Part shown: positions 6,323-7,473 of the stretch, piece after piece
How positions within the stretch are numbered: position 1 is the stretch's first letter
How the letters are laid out: each line of letters starts with the position of its first letter
DNA from: Acidobacteriaceae bacterium
GTDB lineage: Bacteria; Acidobacteriota; Terriglobia; Terriglobales; Acidobacteriaceae
Assembly: GCA_003156235.1 (NCBI GenBank)
Contig: PMGP01000377.1
Location: 1 to 7,473, forward strand
Direction: 5' to 3'
Length of the DNA: 7,473 bases
Notes under the pieces: generated by a model
The model's database searches: none
What the model was told of the DNA's origin: nothing
What the model saw: the letters and a program-made list of their open reading frames with translations, nothing else
Translations under genes and position numbers: made by a program

Positions 6323-6439
6323 GCTGTGACGCGCCAGAACAGCGAACCGTACTGGATCGCCTATGTGGGCATGCAGATTCTGCTGGGGCCGAAAAGTACC
6401 GTGGACGATGGCGCGAGAGCTGCAAAGGAAGACCAATAG
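6323..6439 (+). pseudogene. 3'-terminal remnant of a paralog of the barrel protein gene at 4498-5334
   Basis: Read in frame from 6323 this encodes AVTRQNSEPYWIAYVGMQIL, then LGP and a 15-residue tail ending KEDQ and TAG at 6437-6439. It matches the C-terminus of the intact gene (5242-5310, AVTRQNSEPDWMAYVGVQIL then FGP) at 19 of 23 residues, and many third positions differ, so it is a diverged copy rather than a recent one. The tail after GP is unrelated in the two copies. In the same frame a stop occurs at 6299-6301, similarity ends abruptly at 6323 and no start codon or ribosome site precedes it, so it is a fragment and not a gene. Confidence 0.8.
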
Positions 6440-6477
6440 TGTACTCGCTGAGCGCAGCGGGCTGTTTTCGTCAACTG

Positions 6478-6515
6478 ACCTGGTAACCCTGCCAGGTCCG
6501 GGAACCCGGACCTGG
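6478..6515. terminator. Strong hairpin in a convergent gap, possible bidirectional terminator
   Basis: A perfect 11-bp stem with a 2-nt loop lies at 6492-6515 (CCAGGTCCGGG-AA-CCCGGACCTGG). A third copy of the outer arm, ACCTGG at 6478-6483, can pair instead with CCAGGT at 6492-6497. It sits between the remnant (plus, ending 6439) and the small secreted protein gene (minus, ending 6550). No T-run follows on either strand, so intrinsic termination is not assured; it may be a palindromic repeat or a stability element. Confidence 0.5.
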
Positions 6516-6549
6516 AGCACTCAAAACCTTGCGCAATCGGTGAAATGGG

Positions 6550-6945
6550 TTAGCGTTTGCCTGTGTGGCCGCGCCCATCGCGCACTTCATTTCCTTTGAA
6601 GTGGGAGACCTTGTCGAGACGATTGGCCGGAGCGGGTTTCTCGCCGCGTTGCGGCTTTGCGCCGGTATAGCCGTGATCGGGATGCAAACGGTTATTCACA
6701 TGCCCTTGGAAGTTGTCGTGGCCATGAAACCACGGGCCGCTTCCAATGAAGACACCGCCTGTAAACCATTCTGGTCCGTAGTAGCCGTAGGGCGCGCAGT
6801 CATACGGGGCGACGTCATAATAGCCGTAGGGGCAGTCGGGAGCAGCACCAATCTCTACGGCAATCTGAGCCGTTGCTTTCGGGGCGGCAACCATCAGGAA
6901 GCAGCCAGCAACAGCGGTTAGCACAACAAGCTTGAATCCAGTCAT
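6550..6945 (-). CDS. Small secreted Gly/Tyr/His-rich protein of unknown function (YGPEWF type)
   Basis: This 131-residue protein has a signal peptide (hydrophobic residues 4-21, probable cleavage after A26 in ATA-Q). VAGC at 12-15 looks like a lipobox but lies inside the hydrophobic core, so a lipoprotein is less likely. The mature part has two cysteines (C38, C50) in a near-repeat, DCPYGYY and DCAPYGYY, which could form a disulfide. Next comes YGPEWFTGGVFIGSGPWFHG (56-75), a signature I recall from unnamed secreted proteins in Acidobacteriota and Proteobacteria, then a segment with H74, H76, H82, H88 and H91, and a basic C-terminus. The frame extends 24 codons upstream, but the start at 6945 has a perfect AAGGAG five bases away. 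Envelope location is inferred; function is unknown. Confidence 0.85.
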   Translation of the reverse strand: MTGFKLVVLTAVAGCFLMVAAPKATAQIAVEIGAAPDCPYGYYDVAPYDCAPYGYYGPEWFTGGVFIGSGPWFHGHDNFQGHVNNRLHPDHGYTGAKPQRGEKPAPANRLDKVSHFKGNEVRDGRGHTGKR

Positions 6946-7132
6946 AATTTCTCCTTGATCTTGAGGGGCCTTTATCAAGCACCCCAGGCTGTTTACGCTA
7001 ACGGCTTGGATCCTCATCGTCTGAGCAAAAGGAACCGCTTGCGATTCGGAGACCAGCTCGGAAGCTGAGTTGTAAACCGGAAAACACCCCTATTCGCCGC
7101 ACCCCGGCCTGGTGGTGTATCTTCCAATTCGT

Positions 7133-7473
7133 ATGGAACACACTCAGAGCAACGCCCCGCATCCCGCGCCCGAGGCCGAAGAGATCTACCGGCGCTGGAT
7201 TCAGTTTCTTGATGAGGAGTTCACCCGCCACCATGCCCCGGAGCTGCGCGCGGAGATTGTGCGCGACCAACTGACCCAGCTCTACCTGGGACGTCCGCAC
7301 GGCGGCAAACTGAACCTGACGCTGACCAGCGAACTGCCCGGCAACGTGCTGGCGCTCTCGCTGGACTCTGCGAACGTAACCCTGGAGGCGGAGCACTTTG
7401 GCGACGTCGACCCGGAGCGGTTTGCCGAGCGCAAGCCGCTGCTGTGGTTCTGGCAGATGTTCGACCGCTCGCC
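7133..7473 (+). CDS. Probable N-terminus of a hexapeptide-type acyltransferase (3' end outside window)
   Basis: The frame is open from ATG 7133 to the right edge (113 codons) with strong coding character and no stop. It begins MEHTQSNAPHPAPEAEEIYR and ends near KPLLWFWQMFDRS. The part before the edge, including the WQMFDRS segment, resembles the leader of acidobacterial left-handed-beta-helix acyltransferases as I remember them, but the hexapeptide repeats themselves would lie outside the window, so the product call is tentative. No signal peptide or membrane segment is seen. A weak GGTGGTG lies upstream of the start. It is divergent from the small secreted protein gene across 187 bp, which should hold both promoters; no convincing boxes were found there. 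Confidence 0.65.
   Translation, partial: MEHTQSNAPHPAPEAEEIYRRWIQFLDEEFTRHHAPELRAEIVRDQLTQLYLGRPHGGKLNLTLTSELPGNVLALSLDSANVTLEAEHFGDVDPERFAERKPLLWFWQMFDRS

Noticed and set aside
6220..6486. 88-residue plus-strand frame overlapping the remnant
   Set aside because: It is out of frame with the barrel-protein similarity, which lies in the 6323-6439 frame, and shows no family features.
6998..7396. 132-residue minus-strand frame at the right edge
   Set aside because: It is antisense to the open frame starting at 7133, which has better coding character and a sensible N-terminus, and it has no recognisable domain.

Overview
The window looks like a piece of a moderately GC-rich Acidobacteriota chromosome, most likely class Terriglobia. 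That assignment is an inference from the DnaA domain IV variant (FGNKHHTTV), a Jag-like R3H protein of the acidobacterial type, a small secreted Gly/Tyr/His protein with the YGPEWF signature, and a paired palindromic element (stems of the GGGGTTTCAACCCC and GGGCTTTAGCCC type) of a kind I associate with these genomes. No rRNA, tRNA, transposase or true CRISPR array was seen.

Left part (1-2179, plus strand). The 3' half of dnaA enters from the left edge. It is not followed by dnaN/recF/gyrB. Instead there is a 275-bp spacer holding three diverged 53/54-bp-spaced repeats and a REP-like double hairpin, then a lone, less GC-rich ABC-type ATPase gene (COG3910-like). A 423-bp gene-free stretch follows, containing a C-rich tract (possible G-quadruplex on the minus strand), an AT-rich block, and helically phased A/T tracts.

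Middle (2180-4345, minus strand). Three genes read leftward: an aldo/keto reductase, a Jag-like KH/R3H nucleic-acid-binding protein, and a VOC (glyoxalase-fold) protein. The VOC gene appears to have its own promoter with a palindromic operator-like site at the predicted transcription start, so the three need not form one operon.

Right part (4498-7473). An outer-membrane beta-barrel-like protein gene (plus) converges on a COG4705-like four-repeat membrane protein gene (minus). Just beyond that lies an unannotated remnant on the plus strand: an in-frame copy of the C-terminus of the barrel gene (19 of 23 residues identical, then its own tail and stop). The membrane protein gene is therefore bracketed by two direct copies of the same 3' end, pointing to duplication, insertion or 3'-end displacement. 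A strong hairpin separates the remnant from a convergent gene for a small secreted Gly/Tyr/His protein. A divergent gene, probably the N-terminus of a hexapeptide-type acyltransferase, runs off the right edge.

The genes do not form one pathway. This is a mosaic of single-gene units, and the most unusual material lies in the intergenic repeats and the displaced gene end.
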